A stretch of DNA of 23,560 bases from Saprospiraceae bacterium UBA2329 (lineage in GTDB: Bacteria > Bacteroidota > Bacteroidia > Chitinophagales > Saprospiraceae). Where the stretch lies: positions 49,681 to 73,240 of the forward strand of contig DDUV01000074.1 in assembly GCA_002344975.1 (NCBI GenBank). The letters run 5' to 3'. The translations under genes and the position numbers were made by a program. The notes under the pieces were generated by a model, which worked only from the letters and a program-made list of their open reading frames with translations, did no database searches and had not been told where the DNA came from. Of this stretch, positions 15,340 through 21,980 are shown piece after piece. Every line of letters starts with the position of its first letter. Position 1 is the first letter of the stretch.

Positions 15340-16770
15340 ATGAATCGTATGACCAAAAAACACCTCTCTGCTTTGTCGGGACTGATCGGCCTGGCTCTGG
15401 TCATGCGATTTTTCTCCTTTTTTCCCAGCGTCATCAACCACGACGAGTCCACCTACATCCTCATCGCGGAGGGCTTGCTGAAAGGCAAAGTGTATTTTAA
15501 AGACTACATAGACACCAAGCCCATCGGCATTTTCCTGCTGTATGCCGGCTTCCTGAAAATCATTTCCGGCATAACCGCCATACGCATATTCACTGCTTTG
15601 TGGATCGGTCTCACTGCCTGGGTGCTCTATCTGGCAAAGCTGCGGCTCGGCAGCGATGCCAAAGCGGCCAAGGCTGCGGGCGTCATTTACATTTTCCTGA
15701 CTTCCATTTTTACGTTTTACGGTGTGGCCCCCAACACCGAGTTGTATTACTGCCTGTTCACCTCGCTGGCATTATGGCTCGTAAGCGGTTCGGCTACAAC
15801 GCCTGCATGGGTATTGGCGGGTCTGAGCTTGGGACTGGGGTTCATGCTCAAATATGTGGTGGTGTTCGATGCGGCTGCACTGGGCTTGTTTTTATGGTGG
15901 CGGCAGGCGCAGTTCAAGTCGGGGTGGCCGGTTTTCTGGCTGCGCGCCCTGCTGATGATGGTGGCCATGTTGCTGCCTTTTGCGCTGGCGTGGGCGTACT
16001 ATGCGCAGGCCGGATTAGGCGATACCTTTCGTTTTTACACCTTTGAGGTGATGAAAAACTACCCGGTGAGCAGAAGTTTGCCGGATTATTTAAAATTCCT
16101 CGCCGACTTCTTCCTGCGCTTTCTGCCCGTGACGGCCATGTTTTTTTATGCGCTCTTTTCAGGAAGCACTCCCCGCAATGTGCGCATGCTGGGCGCGCTG
16201 TGGGCGGCGCTGGTATTGGCGCCCGTGATGATCACCGGCCGCCTGTTTGGGCACTATTTCATACAACTCATGCCGGTATTTGCGCTGCTGGCCGGCGAGT
16301 TTTTTGCTGCCGGCCGGAGCGATGCGCTGCCCCGGTGGTTGCGGCCTTTATTGCAGCGGCGGTTGGGTTATCCGTTGCTGGCCCTGCTGATGTTGGCCAA
16401 TGTGCTGTTGCAAAAAAAGGACTACTTCGACAAGCCCGACTACCCGCGCATCGTCAGCAACTGGCTCCGCGAGCGCATGCAGCCCGGCGAGGTCGTTTAT
16501 GCGGGTAATTTTCACCAGATCGTTTATTTCCTTCTGCCGCAGGATTGTCCCACGCCTTATGTACATCGCTCGCTGCTGTGGGAACCACATCACATCGCGG
16601 CATTGGGCATTGACGAGCGCCGGGAATGGGAGCACATCATCGGGCAGTCGCCGCGCTGGGTCTTGTACCAAGGGCGCTGGAGAGACAACTTATTCACACG
16701 GCACCTTCAGGCGCATTATCGCCGGGTGGAGGTTTTCGGGAAAGATATTATGATGCTGGAGCAGAGGTGA
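15340..16770 (+). CDS. Integral-membrane glycosyltransferase (family 39/ArnT-like)
   Basis: A 476-residue polytopic protein with about 10 hydrophobic segments up to residue about 360 and a soluble C-terminal domain of about 100 residues. The first extracytoplasmic loop carries NHDESTYILIAEGLLKGKVYFKDYIDTKP; the HDE (Asp35-Glu36) is the expected catalytic acidic pair of GT-C family 39/83 enzymes, and DxKPIG is typical of them. Such enzymes use polyprenyl-phosphate sugars to modify lipids, glycans or proteins on the periplasmic side. The ATG at 15340 is chosen; a TTG five codons earlier and an ATG at 15349 are alternatives. TAATTTG at 15310-15316 may be its -7 box. It is divergent from the family 2 enzyme, with which it may share a pathway. 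Confidence 0.85.
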   Translation: MNRMTKKHLSALSGLIGLALVMRFFSFFPSVINHDESTYILIAEGLLKGKVYFKDYIDTKPIGIFLLYAGFLKIISGITAIRIFTALWIGLTAWVLYLAKLRLGSDAKAAKAAGVIYIFLTSIFTFYGVAPNTELYYCLFTSLALWLVSGSATTPAWVLAGLSLGLGFMLKYVVVFDAAALGLFLWWRQAQFKSGWPVFWLRALLMMVAMLLPFALAWAYYAQAGLGDTFRFYTFEVMKNYPVSRSLPDYLKFLADFFLRFLPVTAMFFYALFSGSTPRNVRMLGALWAALVLAPVMITGRLFGHYFIQLMPVFALLAGEFFAAGRSDALPRWLRPLLQRRLGYPLLALLMLANVLLQKKDYFDKPDYPRIVSNWLRERMQPGEVVYAGNFHQIVYFLLPQDCPTPYVHRSLLWEPHHIAALGIDERREWEHIIGQSPRWVLYQGRWRDNLFTRHLQAHYRRVEVFGKDIMMLEQR

Positions 16771-16835
16771 GGGGGCGTTTGACGGCTTAGAATTTCCATT
16801 TTTCAGGAAATTTTTAAATTTTTTCACGTCGAGTA

Positions 16836-16866
16836 TTGTGTGTTTTGGAAAACGCGCTTACCTTTG
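16836..16866 (+). promoter_or_regulatory. Promoter of the tRNA-Val genes
   Basis: TTG at 16836-16838, a 20-nt spacer and TACCTTTG at 16859-16866. Both match the Bacteroidota -33/-7 consensus. The -7 box is 18 nt before the first tRNA. Confidence 0.75.
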
Positions 16867-16883
16867 CGTCCGCTGTTGACGAA

Positions 16884-16961
16884 GGGTGATTAGCTCAGTT
16901 GGTTCAGAGCGCACGCTTCACACGCGTGAGGTCACTGGTTCGAGCCCAGTATCGCCCACCA
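16884..16961 (+). tRNA. tRNA-Val (anticodon CAC)
   Basis: Complete cloverleaf: acceptor GGGTGAT/ATCGCCC (one G-T pair), D-arm GCTC/GAGC, anticodon stem CACGC/GCGTG with loop TTCACAC giving anticodon CAC, and T-loop TTCGAGC. The 3' ACCA is encoded (16958-16961). Confidence 0.93.
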
Positions 16962-16976
16962 AACAGCGCAAACAAA

Positions 16977-17051
16977 GGGCGCATAGCTCAGCTGGTTCAG
17001 AGCACCTGCCTTACAAGCAGGGGGTCGTAGGTTCGAACCCTACTGTGCCCA
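16977..17051 (+). tRNA. tRNA-Val (anticodon TAC)
   Basis: Complete 75-nt cloverleaf: acceptor GGGCGCA/TGTGCCC, D-arm GCTC/GAGC, anticodon stem CCTGC/GCAGG with loop CTTACAA giving anticodon TAC, T-arm GTAGG/CCTAC with TTCGAAC. CCA is not encoded. It lies 15 nt after tRNA-Val(CAC), so the two are co-transcribed. Confidence 0.94.
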
Positions 17052-17053
17052 CG

Positions 17054-17080
17054 AAGCCACTCCATTTAGGAGTGGCTTTT
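17054..17080 (+). terminator. Terminator of the tRNA-Val transcript
   Basis: AAGCCACTCC, loop ATTTA, GGAGTGGCTT followed by TT. A 10-bp stem immediately after tRNA-Val(TAC) and just before the GIY-YIG start codon. Confidence 0.75.
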
Positions 17081-17086
17081 CCATTT

Positions 17087-17622
17087 ATGGCCATTACTTA
17101 CAGTCTTTACTCAGAAATATTAGACAAGTACTATATCGGGCACACCGAACAAAGCATGGAGGAGAGGCTCCGGCGACACCTGAGCGACCACAAGTTAGCG
17201 CAAAAGCCAAGGGGCTATAAAAAAATAAAGTGGTCATTTTCGCCAAACATGAGTCATCCCGAATTTTCGACCTCGGAGAGGTCACAGATTTGTAGAAATG
17301 CCTCAATAACGGTTTTTTCGACCTCGGAGAGGTCGCACAACGTGTTATTTTGGCATGTTCATGTTCGACCTCTCCGAGGTCGTCACGCATTTTAATTTGT
17401 TGATCTACAAATATTTGATCTCTCCGAGATCATTTACAAAATTCGGGATGACTCATGTTTGGCCTAAAGAAAATGAACATTTATTTTTGCCCCACTACCA
17501 AGGATTGGCGCATTGTTTTTACCAAGGAATTTCCTGAAAAAAAGGAAGCTGCCGCCTTCGAGCGTCAAATCAAAGCCTGGAAGTCGAGAAGCCGAATGGA
17601 GCGATTGATCGCTGGTGCATAG
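17087..17622 (+). pseudogene. GIY-YIG nuclease-family gene, frameshifted and interrupted by an element
   Basis: The 5' part (17087-17212) encodes MAITYSLYSEILDKYYIGHT then MEERLRRHLSDHK, with the GIY-YIG core in the form SLY....YYIGHT and the conserved Arg/His helix. The 3' part (about 17498-17622) encodes KDWRIVFTKEF then KKEAAAFERQIKAWKSRSRMERLIAGA and stops, matching the family C-terminus (the Glu in FERQIKAWKSR is the expected metal ligand). A 285-bp palindromic element separates them. Deleting it plus one 6-bp repeat gives SAKAKDWRIVF, the usual family motif. The restored parts are still in different frames (1-nt loss or equivalent after DHK), so the gene is dead. The stop codon lies inside the tRNA-like sequence at 17614. 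The family is a small single-domain endonuclease often found beside RNA genes in Bacteroidota (recollection). Confidence 0.8.
17213..17497. mobile_element. Nested-palindrome element, copy 3, carrying a four-palindrome core
   Basis: 285 bp bounded by the direct repeat CCAAGG (17207-17212 and 17498-17503). The outer arms GGCTATAAAAAAATAAAG.. and ..TTATTTTTGCCCCACTA are imperfectly complementary. The inner arms, a perfect 26-bp inverted repeat (17242-17267 with 17438-17463), surround four 15-bp palindromes at 17269-17283, 17320-17334, 17367-17381 and 17417-17431. The first two read GACCTCGGAGAGGTC, the third is its reverse complement and the fourth is the variant GATCTCTCCGAGATC. The outer arms match the copy at 1-101; the core matches the element at 2657-2872. 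It encodes no protein and sits within the GIY-YIG gene. Mobility is inferred from the disrupted target and the direct repeat. Confidence 0.78.
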
Positions 17623-17691
17623 CTCAATTGGTTCAGAGCATCCCGCGCTACAGGCGCGGGAGGGTCGTAGGTTCGAACCCTATTTACCTCA
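17614..17691 (+). tRNA. Aberrant tRNA-like sequence (probable pseudo-tRNA)
   Basis: A near-perfect D-arm (GCTC..GAGC), T-arm (GTAGG TTCGAAC CCTAT) and variable loop closely match tRNA-Val(TAC). However, the anticodon stem is 7 bp (TCCCGCG/CGCGGGA, loop CTACAGG) and the acceptor is broken: the 3' strand TTACCTC does not pair with the 5' strand TGGTGCA. A shifted GGT/ACC pairing is possible but has a mismatch. It looks like a tRNA whose 5' acceptor strand was replaced by the end of the GIY-YIG gene, which terminates inside it. Function as a tRNA is doubtful and the anticodon is not assignable. Confidence 0.5.
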
Positions 17692-17730
17692 AAATTTTCC
17701 CGAGCATCCCTCTTTAACCAGCACCATAGC

Positions 17731-18339
17731 CTACCCCTTTTTCTCTTCCTGCTTCAGCCCTTCGGGTTGAAACTCCATGCGCCAGCCGGAACTCTCTACC
17801 ATGAATCGCATCAACTCTAATATTTCGTAGGCTTGTTTTTCGGCACTGAGCATCAGGTCGCTTTTTCTGGCCTGCTCTTCAATGACCTTTTTCGCGTTGC
17901 GGTTCATTTTGGTATAATCCGCCTCTGTGAAGCTGTTGAAAACGCCCTCCGAGAGGTCGTAATAATCTACATCGTGGTCAGTGGAGAGTATTTCAGGGTC
18001 GGGTAAGTGGCTGACAATGAGCAGCTTTTCTTCGGGCCGGGATTCTAATTTCATTTTTGTCAGATCATACCCTACGGACACTTTAGCCTTCACGCGCAGA
18101 AGGGCTTTTTTCTGGAACGGCGACCAGTCGAAGCGCCAGTAGTCTTTGTAATCATAAACTTCTGAAAAATAGCCCTCTACGGTGATGAGCTTGGCCACAT
18201 GTTCTATGCGTTCCAACAAGACCTGCGACTGCTCCTGCGCCACGATTTCCTGTTTTTGGCGATACAGGCTCCGGCCAATGAAAAAGCCGGCAACCATAAG
18301 TATAACCGCTACCATGCCGACGGCCACTCTTTTATTCAT
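17731..18339 (-). CDS. DUF4230 domain-containing membrane-anchored protein
   Basis: A 202-residue protein with one N-terminal transmembrane segment (VAVGMVAVILMVAGFFIG) and an extracytoplasmic domain with the DUF4230 course: LITVEGYFSEVYDYKDYW, the FQKKALLRVKAKVSVGYDLTKM strand pair, LLIVSHLPDPEILSTDHDVDYYDLSEG and a C-terminal helix. Function is unknown for the family. It lies 54 nt after the DUF3108 gene on the same strand, so it is probably the last gene of the three-gene envelope cluster. Confidence 0.85.
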   Translation of the reverse strand: MNKRVAVGMVAVILMVAGFFIGRSLYRQKQEIVAQEQSQVLLERIEHVAKLITVEGYFSEVYDYKDYWRFDWSPFQKKALLRVKAKVSVGYDLTKMKLESRPEEKLLIVSHLPDPEILSTDHDVDYYDLSEGVFNSFTEADYTKMNRNAKKVIEEQARKSDLMLSAEKQAYEILELMRFMVESSGWRMEFQPEGLKQEEKKG

Positions 18340-18393
18340 TTGGTAAATTTTTACTCATTTGCAATGTGTTGTTTTTCAAGGATTCGTTGACTG

Positions 18394-19275
18394 TCAATCC
18401 TTGATCCCGTCTTCATCCACCCCGTCATCTTCGCCCACTTTGCTGGTGACCGGGTAGCGCAGATTTTTGTAGCTCTTGAGGATCACCTTCACCGAACCCA
18501 CCGATACCGGCGATTCGATGACCAAAGGTACGCGGTTTTCGTCATCGGAGGCCCAGATTGTCAGGCGGGCGTCTTTTTTAAAAACATACCCTTCGATGAC
18601 CTGCGGGCTGAGTTTTACAGCCCGGAAACGCCCCAGGTTTCTCACTTTTTTGCTTTCCTCCTTGCCCAGATACGAGACTTTCAGGTTCCATTCCTCTTTG
18701 TCAATGAAAATATTGACGGGAATGGTCTGCCCGCTGCGCATCTTGCTGTAATTCAGGTTGCGGGCGTAGTACAGGATAGAGAGAATGTCGTGGGCGCAGG
18801 GGTTGATGGTATAGTCGGTGGGCGTGGCTATGTCTTTGGTTTTGCCACGCAGAGAGGTGGCTTTACCGGCTGGTCGGTCAAAGGTGACGGCATCGTAGAG
18901 GCTGTATTTGCCCTCGTTCACATCGCGAATAGAGAGGCGGGGCAGCAGCGTTTTTTTATCCACATAAGTATCGTATTTGTCGCGCACTTTGAAAAACCAG
19001 TCGTACGATTTGTAAGTACTGCCATGCGCCGAGAGGTGGTATTCGCCATTCACATCGCGCACCCGGAAAGTAACTTCGCCGGCAGAGAGCCACACGAAAT
19101 TCCAGTTGTAATACACTTTATAAGTGAGTTCTTCGCCGGCTTTGAAGGCAGAGTTGCTCGTTTCGCAGAGGTTGGCCGTGTCTGCGCTTTGTCCCGTCGT
19201 ATAAGGGAAGTCAAAGGCGGTCAGAATCAGCAGCAGCGGCATCCAAAGCGCTGTTTTCCATGTTTTTGCGTTCAT
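18394..19275 (-). CDS. DUF3108 domain-containing secreted protein
   Basis: A 293-residue protein. An N-terminal signal segment (TALWMPLLLILTAFDFPYTTG) is followed by the DUF3108 opening FKAGEELTYKVYYNWNFVWLSAGEVTFRV and a series of beta strands (KDARLTIWASDDENRVPLVIESPVSVGSVKVILKSY). It ends in an acidic tail (GEDDGVDEDGIKD). The family is predicted to be periplasmic; function is unknown. Its ATG lies 65 nt inside the end of the upstream flippase-like gene, an unusually long overlap that suggests coupled translation. Confidence 0.87.
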   Translation of the reverse strand: MNAKTWKTALWMPLLLILTAFDFPYTTGQSADTANLCETSNSAFKAGEELTYKVYYNWNFVWLSAGEVTFRVRDVNGEYHLSAHGSTYKSYDWFFKVRDKYDTYVDKKTLLPRLSIRDVNEGKYSLYDAVTFDRPAGKATSLRGKTKDIATPTDYTINPCAHDILSILYYARNLNYSKMRSGQTIPVNIFIDKEEWNLKVSYLGKEESKKVRNLGRFRAVKLSPQVIEGYVFKKDARLTIWASDDENRVPLVIESPVSVGSVKVILKSYKNLRYPVTSKVGEDDGVDEDGIKD

Positions 19276-20278
19276 TTTTCCAAAATTTACGGAGGTTGAG
19301 GCGAAGTAAAATCCACGCCCCCACTAACGAGGGCAGGCTCAAATTTATTATAAAAAGGCCATAAGCGGCGCCCAATATGGAAGCTGTATCTGCGCCCGAC
19401 AGCCCCCATACCCAAAGCGCCAGTTCGCCCCGCGCTATCAGGCCGGCCAATGGAGGCAAGGGCAGGCTGGTCTGTGCCAAAAATATAGCCGCTATGCCGG
19501 CAGCCGCCTCTCCGGCAGGTATGTGAATGCCAAAAAAGCGCAGCATGAGGTAGTATTGCGTGCAGTAAACCATGTATCGCAGTGCCGCCCAGAGTAAAGA
19601 CAGGCCGATGCTGCTGCCTGAATAATGCCTCAGCGGCAACAGCTTGCTCAATACTCGCCGTCGCCATTGGCCGCGCAAATGCCATTGCGCCAGCGCCGCC
19701 AACACGGGGATGCGAAAGAGCGCCAGCACAGCGCCCGCCGCCAAAGCCATACCCGCTGCGCCCAGCCCGGCCGCCCGGCCCGTTTCTGTCAACTCATATT
19801 GGACTGCAAGGTGGTAGAACCCCAACACCCCGCCGACCAGCAGCACCATCCATTGTATCCAGGTGCCCAGCAACGAGGAAATGACTGTGCCCCAAGCCAA
19901 CCGGGGATCCAATGCCAGCAAACGCCCGCCGTACTCGCCTATCCGGTTGGGTGTAAACAGTGAGATGGTAACGCCCGAAAGCACCGCAGCAAAAGCGCGC
20001 CTGAAAGACACAGCGCCAAAAACGCACATCAATCGCTGCCACTTGAGGGTTTCCAGCGACCAGTTAAGCGGCATCAATGCAACGGCAAGCAGTAGCCAAA
20101 CGCCCTCTTTTTCCAATCGCTCCCATGTAAACAGAGCATCCCAATTGCCCGAAACCGGCATGGTTCGGATATGCCGATACAGCAAGCCTGCAAACAAGAT
20201 TACAAACCCCGTTTTGAAAATCAGACCGACCCGGCGCGCCTTTCTGTCTTTCCGGCGTATTTTTGTCTTATCTTGCAA
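19211..20278 (-). CDS. Lysylphosphatidylglycerol synthase TM-region/UPF0104 family membrane protein
   Basis: A polytopic protein of about 355 residues with around eight hydrophobic segments. Family-typical features include the early positively charged turn, LNWSLETLKWQRL, FRRAFAAVLSGVTISLFTPNRIGEYGGR (signature of the LPG_synthase_TM/UPF0104 family) and a late SLPLPPLAGLIARGELA segment. Relatives flip or transfer lipid-linked groups, but no specific reaction can be assigned. The start is uncertain: no ATG exists before the first membrane segment. TTG at 20278 is chosen because the only longer option, GTG at 20320, would overlap the ruvC start. The last 65 nt overlap the DUF3108 gene. Confidence 0.82.
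   Translation of the reverse strand: MQDKTKIRRKDRKARRVGLIFKTGFVILFAGLLYRHIRTMPVSGNWDALFTWERLEKEGVWLLLAVALMPLNWSLETLKWQRLMCVFGAVSFRRAFAAVLSGVTISLFTPNRIGEYGGRLLALDPRLAWGTVISSLLGTWIQWMVLLVGGVLGFYHLAVQYELTETGRAAGLGAAGMALAAGAVLALFRIPVLAALAQWHLRGQWRRRVLSKLLPLRHYSGSSIGLSLLWAALRYMVYCTQYYLMLRFFGIHIPAGEAAAGIAAIFLAQTSLPLPPLAGLIARGELALWVWGLSGADTASILGAAYGLFIINLSLPSLVGAWILLRLNLRKFWKNERKNMENSALDAAAADSDRL
20258..20265 (+). promoter_or_regulatory. -7 box of ruvC
   Basis: TATTTTTG matches TAnnTTTG, 38 nt before the TTG start of ruvC, and lies inside the 5' end of the divergent membrane-protein gene. Confidence 0.45.
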
Positions 20279-20303
20279 TCGTTTTTTTCGCAATACTACA
20301 AAT

Positions 20304-20879
20304 TTGAACTCGCAAACCACTACTCATCGCATCCTCGGCGTAGATCCCGGCACCAACGTGTTGGGTTATGCCATTTTGGAAATACACAACAAAACCCTGA
20401 CGGTGTTGCACTTGGGCGTCATTCACTTCAAAAAAGACGAAGAGCACCCGTATCGCTTAGAGCGCATTTTTACGCAATTGCAAAAAATCATCTCCGATTA
20501 TCTGCCCCGAGAAATGGCCATTGAGGCGCCGTTTTTCGGCAAGAATGTGCAGTCTATGCTCAAATTGGGCCGGGCGCAGGGCGTGGCCATGGCGGCGGCC
20601 ATCACCAAGGGAGTGCCCATCACTGAGTACTCGCCCAAGAAAATAAAACAGGTTGTAACCGGCAACGGCAATGCCTCCAAAGAGCAGGTGTCTGCTATGC
20701 TTTCCACTACTCTGGGGGTCAATTTGCAGGACCAGATTCTGGATGCCACCGACGCTCTGGCCGCAGCCGTTTGTCATTATTACAGCACCCGCAACGGCAG
20801 CGCCGCAAGCAGCGCCAAGTCGGGCAGTGGTTGGGGTTCATTCATTGCCAACAATCCGGGCAGGGTGAAAAAGACTTAA
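20304..20879 (+). CDS. ruvC: Crossover junction endodeoxyribonuclease RuvC
   Basis: A 191-residue RNase H-fold resolvase that cleaves Holliday junctions with RuvAB during recombinational repair. All four catalytic acids are in place: Asp14 (ILGVDPGTN), Glu74 (MAIEAPFF), and Asp147 and Asp150 (QILDATDALAAAVCH). SMLKLGRAQGVAMAAA and the YSPKKIKQVVTGNGNASKEQV segment are family hallmarks. The start is inferred to be TTG at 20304, which gives nine residues before the first strand; there is no ATG upstream within reach and the first internal Met falls after a catalytic Asp. It has an Ala/Ser/Gly-rich tail of about 30 residues beyond the usual end. It stands alone on the plus strand, divergent from the flippase-like gene. 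Confidence 0.95.
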   Translation: MNSQTTTHRILGVDPGTNVLGYAILEIHNKTLTVLHLGVIHFKKDEEHPYRLERIFTQLQKIISDYLPREMAIEAPFFGKNVQSMLKLGRAQGVAMAAAITKGVPITEYSPKKIKQVVTGNGNASKEQVSAMLSTTLGVNLQDQILDATDALAAAVCHYYSTRNGSAASSAKSGSGWGSFIANNPGRVKKT

Positions 20880-20887
20880 GCGAGCAT

Positions 20888-20923
20888 AGAAAAAAAATCC
20901 CCGGCAGCGCGTGCTCCGGGGAT
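20888..20923 (-). terminator. Terminator behind the S24 repressor unit
   Basis: ATCCCCGG (20897-20904) and CCGGGGAT (20916-20923) form a strong stem, with AGC/GCT pairing inside. On the minus strand a run of eight T follows. On the plus strand (ruvC side) there is no T-run. Confidence 0.75.
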
Positions 20924-21087
20924 GCAAAAATCAAAAACAGCAGGTTAAATCTTAGCGAGGTCGGTCTTCAGGCAAACCTATGATGTCTTTCAGCAAACCG
21001 GCAGCCGAAAGGAAAAGGGGAGCGACACTCAACCAAGCGAAATGCCGCCCCTTGTAGAAGTTTAAGTATCAGTAAGTTGGGTTATGA

Positions 21088-21822
21088 TTACAAATTGCTC
21101 ACCCGGCGAATGACGTGATATACGCGGGTGTGTTCATTCACTTCTTCGATGAAAGGTTCGTGTTCGAGGTGGTTGGCCGAAATGAGTTTCAGCCGGGCGG
21201 TGCGGCCTCTGTTGTCGGGCAGGCGCTGCACATATTTTACCCACAAACTGCCGTTGTTTTTGATGGCATAAATGCGGTTGTCTTTGATTTCGTGCGCTCC
21301 GGCTACCTCCCGGCAGATGACGATGTCTCCGTTGGAAATAACAGGCTCCATAGAGTTGCCTTTGATGGCGAAAGACACCAAGCCACCGCCGGACAAACCC
21401 GGAATGCTGAAAAATTCGAGGTCTTCGGCAGCAAAACCGCCTACGTCAACGGCCGTACCGGCAAAGGCTTCCACCGTAGTGAAGAGAATATTGCCCCTTG
21501 CTGAAGGCGTGGGTTCCTGATAACGCGGCGCGGGCAGATCGAATCCGAATGGCGTGCCGATGCCGTCAATGAGATACGATTCGTTGATGCCGTATTCCCG
21601 GCAGATGATGCGCGCTTGTTGATAGTCAATGCAGCGCTTGTCGTCTTCATTCAGATATGCCCGAACAATGTGGCCGTAAGCCCGGTTGCCCAATATTTTT
21701 TCAGCAAAATCGCCGATGCCTTTGCCGCCCCGGTCATTTTTGACAATATCTCCCCGTTCTTCCAGCAGGCGGAACACCCTGATAAATCGCTCATTCAACT
21801 GGCGCCGATCGTCGCGTATCAT
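21088..21822 (-). CDS. S24/LexA-like transcriptional repressor
   Basis: A 244-residue protein. The N-terminal ~95 residues are helical, with a helix-turn-helix-like segment (GIGDFAEKILGNRAYGHIVRAYLN), then a linker and a C-terminal peptidase S24 domain at about 110-240. The catalytic dyad is visible: Ser157 in IKGNSMEPVI and Lys196 in SLWVKYVQR, with NGDIVICREV and RIYAIKNNG between, as in LexA, UmuD and phage repressors. An Ala121-Gly122 pair lies 36 residues before the serine, the spacing of the cleavage site in the LexA/UmuD group, so self-cleavage is possible. It could be an SOS-type or prophage-type regulator, but no prophage genes are nearby. Confidence 0.87.
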   Translation of the reverse strand: MIRDDRRQLNERFIRVFRLLEERGDIVKNDRGGKGIGDFAEKILGNRAYGHIVRAYLNEDDKRCIDYQQARIICREYGINESYLIDGIGTPFGFDLPAPRYQEPTPSARGNILFTTVEAFAGTAVDVGGFAAEDLEFFSIPGLSGGGLVSFAIKGNSMEPVISNGDIVICREVAGAHEIKDNRIYAIKNNGSLWVKYVQRLPDNRGRTARLKLISANHLEHEPFIEEVNEHTRVYHVIRRVSNL

Positions 21823-21857
21823 AACTTATGTTTTTAGGTTTGATTCGAAAACGCCTG

Positions 21858-21884
21858 CAAGGTAAAACAAAAAATTTATTCAAA
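21858..21884 (-). promoter_or_regulatory. Possible promoter of the S24 repressor gene
   Basis: On the minus strand TTTG (21884-21881), a 16-nt spacer and TACCTTG (21864-21858), about 36 nt before the ATG. It is close to the Bacteroidota consensus but the spacer is short. The surrounding 100 nt are strongly AT-rich. Confidence 0.3.
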
Positions 21885-21980
21885 CAAAATATTTTAATAT
21901 TTTTTATTCCAAAAAAATACTGCCAAAAGAATCAGGATGCAGATTTTCGACTCCTACCGTCTGGAAATCAATTGAATTGC

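Noticed and set aside
16886..17395. A 169-codon plus-strand frame starting in tRNA-Val(CAC)
   Set aside because: Its first ~67 codons are translated tRNA genes and spacer. Only the part from 17087 is GIY-YIG coding, and its end is element sequence.
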